A DNA stretch of 64,000 bases. It comes from Dysidea avara (Eukaryota; Porifera; Demospongiae; Dictyoceratida; Dysideidae). Of this stretch, positions 47,401 to 58,199 are shown one piece after another; positions within the stretch are counted from its first letter, which is position 1, and each line of letters starts with the position of its first letter. Where the stretch lies: the NCBI RefSeq assembly GCF_963678975.1, contig NC_089276.1:6969098-7033097 (forward strand). The letters run 5' to 3'. The translations under genes and the position numbers were made by a program. A model generated the notes under the pieces. That model had not been told where the DNA came from. It was given only the letters and a program-made list of their open reading frames with translations, and ran no database searches.

Positions 47401-48575
47401 TGTTGGTTGACTTAGGCGCTTGTTATTAGAAACTTGTTTACCATTTAGATAAGGAATTCGCGCAATGTGTAAAGTTACACCATATAGCTATGGTAAGCGT
47501 AGCCACAAAGCGTGGTATATACCATGCACAGCGTGGTGCTTTGATCTCAACCACAGGTGTGGTATTTACTGACATATAGTCCATCCTACTCATGCACTCA
47601 AGTCTGTCATTATATGATACTATAGATGGATACTTGTCCAGCGTATGTTTGTACTGCTAACTTATATAGCTATTAGAGAGGGATATCAAAAGGTTGCATA
47701 TAATGGAATGTACCATTATATTATGAGGCATTTCCTTAATGCCTTCTATTCTAGTCTAGAGTAGGCTACAAAAAGTAAGGAAACAAGCTCAAAAATGTTA
47801 CAGCTGACCACACAACAAAAAGTAAGGAGACAAGATTGGTTGGCTCCTTGCTAAAATGAGACACATATTAATCCCTAATTTTGGCTAATTTGATAGTCTC
47901 ATTTCAAGATGTTAGCCAAAAGTAAAATGTGTCTCATTTTTGCAAGTAGCCATCTAATCTTGTTTCCTTACTTACGTTTTGTTGTGTGGATCATTTCTCA
48001 TTTCAGCTGTAACAGTTTTGAGCTTGTTTCCTTACTTTTTTGTATCATGTGTATTATATTGATCTCTATTTCCTTTCAAATTTTTAAAATTTTAAAATAG
48101 CTAGTATAATGGAATGTACCATTATACAATGAGGCATTTCCTTAATGTCTTCTATGCTAGTCTAGAGCAGGCTGCATTGAAGAAAATAAAACAAAATTCT
48201 AACAACTAAAGGTATTTAACAGAAACTTGTCCAATAATCAACTTTCCACTCTTGGAAATACATGTATCATCATGAATGCATGCATGAATGAAATACTAGA
48301 TGTGTGCAAACTATAACAGTACCTGTTAAATACATAATCTCAGAAAACCACAATTCTCTTCTAGATTTAGACTCAAATGATAAAAGCAAGTAACATGATG
48401 AAAACGCAATTGCCAGCACATTGTTCTTGAAAAATCTTGACACATTCCTGATAAATATAATACCGTCAAGGTGAATCATTTCACGTGTGCTAGAAGATAG
48501 ATCAGTTCCTCTGGGAAACAGGCAGATTGTAGGCATTTCATGTTGAAATAAGTAAGCATCCTTCTTCATCCATTT
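38421..48575 (-). CDS. DOK-like adaptor: PH and PTB domains with tyrosine-rich tail (first exon not found)
   Basis: Adaptor expected to sit under the plasma membrane and bind tyrosine-phosphorylated receptors. Exons: 48575-48323 (phase 0 to 1), 45998-45806 (1 to 2), 40077-39941 (2 to 1), 39013-38421 (TAG). All junction phases agree, which selects these exons over other open stretches. The PH part begins KWMKKDAYLFQHE and ends RRELWFSEIMYL. The IRS-type PTB reads DVFTVLLYKC, KLGYYQLRFMLGNLVVYDA, TAWKWDISHIHGYCFEKAS, IRIEVGRVSSMDGFFCFTG, then a C-terminal helix. The tail has candidate SH2-docking tyrosines YVVQSL, YLELL, YEQIQDD and VYDEII. PH then PTB then a tyrosine tail is the DOK plan. The exon with the initiator and the first PH strands must lie upstream of 48575. 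A minus-strand AATAAA is at 38154-38149. Confidence 0.8.
39941..40077 (-). CDS. DOK-like exon: C-terminal part of the PTB domain
   Basis: Reads RVSSMDGFFCFTGKNIKPF then CKRLQTVGQRIADKR, the last strand and long C-terminal helix of an IRS-type PTB fold. The acceptor is ATGTAG and the donor GTTAGT. Phase 2 to 1 links it upstream to the EVGR exon and downstream to the tail exon at 39013 without a stop. Intervening open stretches at 39142-39384 and 39527-39575 fail the phase test. Confidence 0.75.
40400..40620 (+). repeat. First half of an interrupted repeat
   Basis: Matches 36605-36800 (CTGGTCTTATCGCCCATG, GGTTGCTTTTCCCAAGCCCAGTGG in pieces, GGAGCTCTGGTCAGCC). The match stops near 40620 and resumes at about 43865. 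Confidence 0.65.
40621..43864. mobile_element. About 3.2-kb insertion of unknown class
   Basis: Defined by comparison: the repeat at 36600-37230 is continuous, whereas its second copy is cut here. Both inner flanks carry irregular motifs of the type TATACGGA and ATATACAGA (40650-40710; 43610-43740). I see no clear terminal inverted or long direct repeat and no target duplication, so the class is open. It contains exons of a plus-strand gene at 42602-43360. A minus-strand ORF at 41521-41796 shows no domain I recognise. Confidence 0.55.
42602..43360 (+). CDS. Last exons of an unrecognised gene (inside the 3.2-kb insertion)
   Basis: The final four exons are phase-consistent: 43065-43082 (an 18-base microexon, NLESS), 43158-43191, 43245-43290 and 43344-43360 (TGA). 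The C-terminus reads STPRAVSLRDTNQSHKFSA then PTHVETGIDEEMM, with good GT-AG sites and a poly(A) signal AATAAA at 43551. Upstream candidates are 42764-42819 (ELHAGHGPKRRGTMKVIR), in phase with the microexon, and 42602-42685 (AAHRHYDTSVYSVNHEGVN), whose phase does not fit the following exon. The charged, low-hydrophobicity sequence suggests a cytoplasmic tail, but no family is recognised. Upstream exons may lie in 40.6-42.5 kb. Confidence 0.45.
43865..44290 (+). repeat. Second half of the interrupted repeat
   Basis: Resumes the match to 36820-37230: GGCTGTACAGCTCTGT, CTCGCCTGATACAGTCAACC, GTAAAACATGTGAAAATTTG, GAGCTACAACAC. Together with 40400-40620 it forms one element. Confidence 0.65.
44783..45012. 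mobile_element. Foldback MITE
   Basis: Hairpin with ends CTAGAGTAGGAACCATAGCA and TGCTATGATCCCTACTAG and inner arms AAATCACAGTAAAACAATAA / TTATTGTTTTACTGTGAT and GTTATATCCCTACTGTGC / GCACAGTAGGGATATAAC. About 230 bp. Confidence 0.85.
45170..45480 (+). repeat. Interspersed repeat shared with 62.65-62.94 kb
   Basis: Shared ordered words: AAATCAACACCT, a GGAACACAAAGGAG-like block, AAATCAAG, GCCTGTAG, CTTA and GAGTT. The plus ORF through it has no domain and is not conserved at 62.7 kb, so it is unlikely to be coding. Confidence 0.4.
45482..45547. repeat. (CAGT)n microsatellite
   Basis: About 16 units of CAGT with a few CGGT variants. Confidence 0.9.
45752..45805. repeat. (CA)n microsatellite touching the DOK-like PTB donor
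   Basis: On the minus strand the donor GTACAT at 45805 passes straight into (GT)n. This is one of three donors in the window that grade into GT-type repeats. Confidence 0.85.
46398..46505. mobile_element. Short foldback MITE
   Basis: Hairpin ends ACACGATAACGAGGGAT and ATCCCGAGTAATCGTGT, inner arms AGACTATAAAATATACGC / GCGCATATATTTAGTC. About 108 bp. Confidence 0.75.
46668..47365. mobile_element. Long foldback element, about 700 bp
   Basis: Arms of roughly 230 bp. The left reads GGTAAAAACAGTGGACCCGG, CCACTTTTCCCCCCCTCGCG and TACCAATTAGAAATT. The right reads AATTTCTAATTGGTGTAGAC, GCCGCAAGGGGGAAAAGTGG and CCGGGTCCACTGTTTTTACC. The unpaired centre has an internal duplication around CAATGTTCCTAAACTACTCT. 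No ORF of note. Confidence 0.85.
47698..48172. repeat. About 70-bp direct repeats flanking a foldback element
   Basis: TATAATGGAATGTACCATTA through GCATTTCCTTAATG to GTCTAGAG occurs at 47698-47768 and again at 48104-48172 with few changes. Between them lies a hairpin (about 47770-48045) with AAAGTAAGGAAACAAGCTCA / TGAGCTTGTTTCCTTACTTT-type arms. Confidence 0.75.
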
Positions 48576-49854
48576 CTGCAACAAAAAATGTACTGGAGTC
48601 AGACAGAGCTATACAATATATACATATAACATATGTAGTAAGCTACCCATGAAAGCCATCATAACCTTAAATGAACATTATTAAAAAATATGAAATAATA
48701 TGGAAATAGCAATCCTTTCTCACTATCACAGTATAGGCAATGCATAGTCTCCAGGTTTTCTCTTAGTGGTGTCCATTCTACCCAACCATTGAACCACAGC
48801 CTGTTGCATCCTAGCCAATTTTATTGGTAGGGAGATGAGCCTCCATCCTGAATGTAACCAAGGTTATCCATCCTAAAGTGGTCTGGTGGGTGGGCCTGCT
48901 ACTTTTTCCAGTGCCAGTGAGATTCCAAGTACATTGCATGCATTGACAATATGCAAAGAGAATATGAATTCCAAGCCTTATGATTACTTATGAACTTGTA
49001 GTGCTATATATGGTGGTTACCACTTAGAGGTGCTATTTTTGACTGAAATTTAATTAACACTTTAGGTGCTACATTAGTCTTAACAGTGTAGGGCTATGAT
49101 GCATGACCATAGATATACTAATCTTCTGGGGTTAGTATATCTATGGCGGGTTAGTATGTCTATGGCATGACCAACCTCGTCTGCTGCTAAAATAATGTAG
49201 TTTGGTAAGACATATACCTATCAGAAGGATCAAGGATGGAACCTATGGTATTAGTCTGGCTGTGGGTATTGTCTGTATAAATATTATATAGCACTTGAAT
49301 GGTAAGAAGCCACAGTCAATATGGACCTTTATCAATTTTGCAATCTGATTGGTACCGCATCTATTTTTGTAGTTTGCACATTGTCAGCAATGCTGTGTTT
49401 ACAATTACCTGCGCCTCGGTAATTACTGATGTCACCTCAGGTTATTAAATCTTCGAGGATGCTTATTACGTGTGCCTAACAATTATTAAGACATAAAGTC
49501 AAGAATCATTAATGTTGATTTTGTAACTATGCAACTCCTAAATCATGCACAATAATATTCATGAGAAATCCATTATCAAATTCAATTATGCATGCAATAG
49601 CTCCATTTTCATTTGTGACATGACCATGGACTTTAGGTCTTGGCATGATAAGATAGTATATCCTTTTGTACAACCCTGCAGCTGTCATTTCAACTTTTAA
49701 GTACTGTCTGATTGATTGATACTTTATTACATTATGAGTACACCTTAGCTATATTTTTGGACCTACTTGACATGAGGTGGTTTTATTTTAGAGGCGGTCT
49801 TGTTGTAGAGGTGGTCTTTGTTAAGAGGTACCTGTTAATATGAAGTTTTGACCA

Positions 49855-49935
49855 ATTTTAGTTTTTCAGTTTCAGTTTTTCCGTTTCAGTTTTTCAGTTT
49901 CAGTTTTCAGTTTCAGTTTTCAATTTCCACTGTTT
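49855..49935. repeat. TTTCAG-type short tandem repeat
   Basis: Repeated TTTTTCAGTTTCAG units with small variations. Confidence 0.8.
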
Positions 49936-50465
49936 CCAATGTCCCGTTTACAATAACTATAGCTAACTACAGTCATACTTCCCCTCATAACACCAGTAGT
50001 ACACTCTTCTTGGTAACAGATTTTAATCATATTCATAAGTGAGGTCATGAAGTGTAGCAGGATACAGTGATTGTGAATCTAATCATATCAGACCAACAGA
50101 CTATGGTTTACAGTTATGACAGTATATCCTGTATATTGCTATTGGACATCTGGTTTGACCAGTGGTGCTGTGAATACATTTGTGGTAAACTCAAAGAAGC
50201 CAGATCATGGTTTTCATGATCTAATTTGATTCTGTTCAGCTGTAAGAAATGGTTTTTGACTTGAAAACTATGGTTGCTATGAGACACTATTCTAACAACC
50301 TATAAGGGTGTCCATGAGCCGACATTCCTACAACAAGTACTGTAGATACCAAACTAGTCTCATGCCAAGGACTTGTCTATAGTCTTGCCAACTAGCCTCT
50401 ATTTACAAGTTCTTGGGAAGGAAGACATTGTGGTAACATGTCCAATAGTTAGTTGGCTTACCTCA

Positions 50466-50548
50466 AGTTGTACAAGCTCAACCTCAAACCTCACAAGCTC
50501 AACCTCAAACCTCACAAGCTCAACCTCAAACCTCACAAGCTCAACACA
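50466..50548. repeat. 20-21-bp tandem repeat
   Basis: Four copies of a unit like CAAGCTCAACCTCAAACCT. Confidence 0.85.
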
Positions 50549-51128
50549 CACTGTACACAGCCATCCTCAGCTGAGGTTAGCCAGAACTCCTTCATGGGTT
50601 GGAAAAATGTGTAATTTCTAGTGAAGTGTACTGCAATGGACCAGTTTTCCCAGACCCATGCAGTCACAAATATTCTCCAAGAAGAGCTGATCATGGCTGC
50701 TGCATCTATTTACTGTCACTTCTAAAATAATAAATCCATATCTCTGGCTTTCCTTGTATAGTACAGGCTTAGCCAGATCATGTCTTGCAAGAGTGTGAGG
50801 TCATGTGCATGTCAGTGTGATATCAAATTCACATTCAACTATCCCTGCAGCAACTTAAGAGATGAATTAAGGTAGCTATGACTTTTATGCAGTTTACTAT
50901 GAATGTGGCTAAATAAGCTGCCAATCTTCTTGTAATGGAATAATGCAAAATGGACTGCCCGCCTGCATGAATGTACTTTAGCCTCGACTGTAGCTACCGG
51001 AGGACGGGAAACAGAAAATATACAGTCGATTGCAAAATTGTTGAAATTTCTCTTCCTATGCCGTAAACATTTTGTGAGCTGGAAAACTATTTGTAGTGAC
51101 GCCGGATCAGCCGGATTGGGAGAAAAGA

Positions 51129-52360
<1,232 letters not shown>

Positions 52361-52514
52361 CACACCGTGACAGTTAATGGAGGGGCACGATCTGACCAGA
52401 TGCTATATTGTCCGAGTAATCCTAGGGGAAGAACCTCAGTTTACGTGCATTTAATAACCGAGTAGGCCGGCACTGATTCTACTGAGTAGCGCCCGCCCTT
52501 TCCCAAAACGGAAA

Positions 52515-53240
52515 TTGATAGTAAATGCGGGCGCCGCTAAACAAGAGCAAGGCAGATACACTTGGCGTCATGACTCTGTTCTGCAGGTTCTTGTTCACAA
52601 CTTTAAGAAAGATTTACCACCATGTTATAAGATTTATGCAGATCTTCCTGGCCACCAGGCAAGTGTTAGTCCCCCAAGTACCATTCCACCTCATATTACA
52701 TCTACCTTAAGCAGACCTGATCTTGTGGTAGTTTCCACAGATCCCATCACACTATTAGAACTCTCTGTAGTTACTAATACTGAACATCACCTTTTAGCTG
52801 CAAGGAACCGTAAAGAAGATCGCTATGGTTCATTACTGACTGACCTTCAACAGGCTGGATTTTCAGTTAATCTTGTGACAATTGAGGTTGACTGTTTGGG
52901 CCATTTCATGCCACAGACTGTCTCTAAACTAAGCGATGTATACCATCTACCGAAGAATACTATTCGTTGTATTCTTCAGCAAGCAGCTCGTGTTGCAATC
53001 TCCTGTTCATATAGGATCCGGCTTTAATTCCCGTGCTTCCACTACTTGGGATGTAGTTGATCTGTTTACCTGTTGAGAAGCCATGTATAATTGTTTAGTT
53101 TAGTATGTAGTTTTTTTTTTTTTTGGTGTTGCCAGGGCTCCATACTTTTTAGTAATAACTTGGTAACCCTGAGACTGGACTCCTGACCCCTTGTAATTAT
53201 TTGTTCATGTAATTGTCAATTATTATGACGTTTAAAAAAA
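52515..53240 (+). mobile_element. LINE 3' fragment, different copy
   Basis: The ORF end (to 53027) reads GRYTWRHDSVLQVLVHNFKK, LSRPDLVVVSTDPITLLELS, RKEDRYGSLLTDLQQAGFSV and LPKNTIRCILQQAARVAISC. The RYTWRHDSVL block with a following PDxVV...LLELT-like segment is a hallmark of the C-terminal, endonuclease-like region in some invertebrate non-LTR elements. A 3' tail with T- and A-rich tracts follows (53110, 53234). It is truncated at the 5' end near 52.5 kb; no target duplication was identified. Confidence 0.7.
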
Positions 53241-53291
53241 AAAATGTGTAGATCTGTTGTGCAACACTATTTACATTAAGTAATACCTATC

Positions 53292-53633
53292 TAAAAAAAA
53301 CAGCCAAGCTGTAAAAAAAGAGTTCGGCCCCCAAAAAGGCCAAGGTGAAAAAGATGTGAAATCCAAGGTGGCGGCCAAGAAATGGCTGTGATGGTAGTAT
53401 TGGTAGGTTAATGGCAAAAATTTTAATTACAACAATTCAAGTGAATTTGCATTGCCTCCTCCACTAGGATTCGGCACCAAATTCACTTGAATTGTCGTAA
53501 TTAAAAATTTTGCCATTAACCTACCATCACAGCCATTTCTTGGCTGCCACCTTGGATTTCACATCTTTTTTCACCTTGGCCTTTTTGGGGGCTGCACTCT
53601 TTTTTACAGCTTGGCTGTTTTGGTTTAGATATC
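53292..53633. mobile_element. Foldback element, family member 2
   Basis: Same family as 36159-36480, in the same form: AACAGCCAAGCTGTAAAAAA at the left and TTTTTTACAGCTTGGCTGTT at the right, with central AATTCAAGTGAATTTG / AAATTCACTTGAATT arms. About 340 bp, high identity between arms. Confidence 0.9.
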
Positions 53634-53829
53634 ACTTCTTTTTGTATCGCAAGCCACAAAGCTGGCCATATGGCTTTGATGCTTCCTTTTAACTTGTTTT
53701 TTTTTTTCTTTACTGCAGGAATTGTGGAACAAAGGAAGCAATTGTGTGTATAGCTCTAAGCTTTTGAATATTTAACATTGAATGATGATTAACACATACT
53801 GTAGTTAATAAGGTGACTTTTTACATAAC

Positions 53830-55650
53830 TGAACTGTAGCTGAAACTCTCAGAGTTTGTAGCTAAACTCTTTTCAGGGTGATTTGTTTCTAGCTAAACTC
53901 TCTACAGGATGATTTGTTTCTAGCTGAATTCTCTACAGGGTGATTTTTTTGCAGCTGAACTCTCTACATGGTGGTTTCTTTGTAGCTGAACTCTCTACAG
54001 GGTGATTTGTTTGTAACTGAACTCTCTACAAGATGATTTGTTTCTAGCTGATCTCTCTACAGGGTGACTTGTTTCTAGCTGATCTCTCTATAGGGTGACT
54101 TGTTTCTAGCTGATCTCTCTACATGGTGACATGTTTGTAGCTGAATTCTCTATAATATTATAGGGTTATCTGTTTGTAATTGAACTTTCTACAGGATGGT
54201 TTCTTTGTAGCTGATCTCTCTACAGGGTGACTTGCTTCTAGCTGATCTCTGGATGACTTGTTTCTAGCTGACCTCTCTACACGGTGACCTGTTTCTAGCT
54301 GAACTCTCTATAGGGTTTTCTGTTTGTAATTAAACACTCTTCAGGATGGTTTCTTTGTAGCTGATCTCTCTACAGGGTGACTTGTTTCTAGCTGGTTTCT
54401 CTACAGGGTGACCTGATCTCTGGATGACTTGTTTCTAGCTGACCTCTCTACACGGTGACCTGTTTCTAGCTGAACTCTCTATAGGGTTTTCTGTTTGTAA
54501 TTAAACATTCTTCAGGATGGTTTCTTTGAAGCTGATCTCTCTACAGGATGACTTGTTTCTAGCTGATCTCTGGATGGCTTGTTTCTAGCTGATCTCTCTA
54601 CACGGTGACTTGTTTCTAGCTGAACTCTCTATAGGGTTATCTGTTTGTAATTGAACTCTCTACAGGATGGATTCTTTGTAGCTGATCTCTCTACGGGGTG
54701 ACTTGTTTCTAGCTGATCTCTTTACAGGGTGAACTTGTTTGTGGCTGAACTCTCTACAGATGATTTTTTTGCAGCTGAACTCTCCACATGGTGGTTTTTT
54801 TGTAGTTGAACTCTCTACAAGGTGATTTCTTCTACCTGATCTCTCTACAGGGTGATCTGTTTGTCTACAGGGTGATTTGTTTGTAGCTGAACTCTTTATA
54901 TGATGGTTACTTTGCGTGTAGCTGGACTCTGTACAAGGTAACTTCTTCTAGCTGATCTCTCTACAGGGTGACTTGTTTGTAGCTGAACTATTTGCAGGGT
55001 GATCTCTTCATAGCTGAACTCTCTACAGGGTGATTTGTTTGCAGCTGAACTCTCTACATGGTGGTTTCTTTGTAACTGAACTGTCTATAACGTGATGTCT
55101 TGTAGCTGATCTCTCTACTGGATGACTTGTTTTTAGCTGATCTCTCTATAGAGTTATAACTTTCTTTATAGAGTTATAACATGTTTGTATAGCTGAACTC
55201 TTTACAGAGTGGTTTATTTTGATTGGTTTCTGAACTCTCCAGCTGCACGGTGACTTATTTGTACTACAGAGTGACTTGTTTGTGGCTGAACTCTCTACAG
55301 AGTGAATTACTTGTAGCTGAACATTGTATAAAGTAACTTATTTGTAGCTGATCTAGATGAACTCTCTACTGGGTAGCTTTTTTTGTAGCTGAACCCTCTA
55401 TGCAGTGACTTGTTTGTAGCTGAATTCTCTACAGAGTGACTTGTTGTAGCTGAACTCTCTGCAGGGTAACTTGTTTATAGCTGAATTCTCTTTAGTGTGA
55501 CTTATAATGTTCCGAATCTCTAAAGCAACATATTTGCGGCTGAACTCTCTACAGGCTGACTTGCTTGTAGCTGAATTGTCTATAAGATTAATTGTTTGTA
55601 GCTGAACTCCCTACAGAATAACTTGCAATGCCACTAATGGAGTAAGTTCT
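53830..55650. repeat. Minisatellite, 31-bp unit, about 1.8 kb
   Basis: Head-to-tail units like AGCTGATCTCTCTACAGGGT followed by GACTTGTTTCT (31 bp), roughly 55-60 copies. Variant classes differ at fixed positions (GATCT/GAACT; TTTCT/TTTGT/CTTTGT) and form higher-order blocks. The last units (55.4-55.65 kb) are the most degenerate, and the array ends next to GTGACTGTTCTATTAGAGTA. Confidence 0.95.
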
Positions 55651-56081
55651 AAACGTAGCTGAATGCTCTATTAGGGTGACTGTTCTATTAGAGTATCTCG
55701 ATCTCGCATATGCTACATGTAGTTGGCTTTGGAATCATAACTCAGTGGTTTGTAATCTGATTCTTCTGTACTACTGCAAGGACTTTCTATGATAATTATT
55801 CCAGCTACACACCGATTTTCAGCTCATTGCTCTAAGCGGTTTACCTGGTAGGCATGAAAACTAATAGCTTTTTTATTCATAAAAATCGATCGCGTAATTG
55901 TGACACAGGTTGGGTTTTGTGTCATATCTCGATGTATTCTACGGAACGGAATGATGGACTAAACTACGGAACGGAATGCTTTCTCAAATTGAAGCTTGCA
56001 GCTTACCATTGCTGTACAAGTTATCGGTGGCACTTCCAGCAGGTAATCAAACGCACCCCAAGAAAGATAAAACGAATTTAA

Positions 56082-57201
56082 GGGTGCTCGCGGCTATTTG
56101 AAGCCATACAACATGCATTTTTTGTATTGTTGCTAATACTCACATAATGTATAAAATGAATCCATATGCTACTTGCGTTGGAAGTGCTTCTCTTTCTCTT
56201 CAACACAAACCAAACAGAATTCTTCTAGCCTATACCATTTTATAACTATGCATAGTTCTTTATGAAGCGCTTAAATCGAAACTAGTCCTCCATTTTTCGC
56301 AGTAGCGCACTGGAAACCACGTTGAACAAACTTCAGCTTATAACTCACAACTCTATGTTTAGTATTAGTACACAGCGTACATAGAACTTAAGTTAGTACT
56401 AAAAGTGTGCTACACCATTCAAAACCTTATGTTCTCGGTGCCGTAACTCATGAAGCCATAACGCTACGGACAAAATCTAAACATAGACCTCTGGAGAATT
56501 TATCAGCGAATCTCCCTACAAACTTTGAAGCCTTCACGGGTATTACTCAAAAACTAGTTTTATTTTTAGTAAACATGTGTAAAGATTGCGTGCGCCCAAC
56601 ATTATTGATACAATAACCACACAAATTCCTATTGACCGCAATCACCAACTTTTCAAAATAACATGTCATAAACGCTGTTCTAAACACAAAAAGCTCTGTT
56701 TTCTCTTCTTCACACACAGGAACAGCTTCTTGCTCCGCCTGGAGTCTCCAAGTCGCTCTTGGATAGGTTACGCTAGGCACGCCATCATCATCAGCTTGTA
56801 ACGCCTTGTGATTCCAGCTGGTAACATTGTCCCCTACATAAGCAGCTTACAATTACAATACTAACTACCAGCATACCCTATCACTCGAGAAAACAAGGCA
56901 CGAACGCATGTTGCCTACAAGCGAAAAGTGCGTTCACACTTGTTGCCTTAAATAACACTTACTTTTAAATTAATTCATAACTGTTGATCCATCAGACAAT
57001 CATTTGCTAACACTTCAGTGACGATTCTAAAGCGAAATAACATGCTATTCTTCGAGCTATTCTTCCTCGTGTTCTCTGGTGCAAAACATGTCCACTTAAC
57101 ACGGATACTACAAGTATGCGTAGTAATGCCAATTATGATGTAATAGCCGCATGTGGTTTCTGGGCTGGCACTTAAACGGCTTCAAATATCAGCGAGCACC
57201 C
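56082..57201. mobile_element. TTAA-flanked DNA transposon, 1120 bp, non-autonomous
   Basis: Inverted ends GGGTGCTCGCGGCTATTTGA then AGCC (left) and GGGTGCTCGCTGATATTTGA then AGCC (right, other strand), 22 of 24 bases alike. Flanked by TTAA at 56078-56081 and 57202-57205. The related sequence at 60.26 kb has a single TTAA and no insert, an empty-site control. TTAA duplication is the piggyBac signature, though that family usually begins CCC. No transposase ORF. Confidence 0.82.
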
Positions 57202-58199
57202 TTAAGGATCGATTGTGGGTTCTCGTTGGTTGTCATTAGTAACGAAGTACTAATTGTGGGAATAGCTGACTCAATGTGTTCATCTTCGCATGTACAGAGG
57301 CTCCAACCTTGGATCTCTTTTGGGAGTGAGACTTTTGAAGGTGAACAATGGAGATGCAGTCCTTCAGCCACACACATGCAATTCAACAAAGTTATGTTAT
57401 AACCCGGCAGCACTTCAGGATGTCATGACATTATAATAGCATGGCCTCCTTGTGCTAGTTATATTTGAAAGTGTTTGCACATAGTTACACCATTGAGAAG
57501 TTGTGTATTACTAGCTTCTAGTGTAAAATATTAATAACTGCAAGGTGTGTGTGTGCTAGCTACTGTACATTACATTACGATTGCCCTGACAACCACGTGA
57601 TCCGCTGCTTTAGTAATAATCTTCTGTGTCTATGAAATGTCTTGCCAGCTCAACAGCAGTGCCTAACTTCTAATCATGTCCACACAGGTTGTAACTATCT
57701 TGCAGCAACAAAATCCCGGGAATAAAAATAAACAGAATCACTGAACTTCACAATTTATATCCCACCTGGATTCCCAGTGAACTTTCAAAATTCCAGTACA
57801 CTGCTTGCACACTCAGTCGTTGTCTAAAAGGAATCAGTCAACCGCCATTGAGAATTCCGACCGCCATTGAGGAATTCCGACCGCCATTGAGAACTCTTAC
57901 CGCCAAACGAAAGTTTGAACAAGAGATCATATGATTGTTGAAGCATTAATTGTATAGATCACCTGGCGCACGCCGCAACCTTCTTAGCCTCATGAAGCCT
58001 TGAGTGAAGCAATCAGCGCTAGAAAATTCGAGGAGTGAGGATTACTTGGCGTGAGAATACAAATGTTGGGCGTGAGAGCGTGAGATTGAAGGCCAAATCG
58101 TGAGAGTTGGAGCCTCTACATGTATCGAGTAGGAAACTTAATGCATGACTTGTTTTTATTAGTATGTGAGTTGTTTTTGCTTACTTTGACTTTAGAATG

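Noticed and set aside
50466-50548. CRISPR-like array
   Set aside because: Units are contiguous with no unique spacers, and the genome is eukaryotic.
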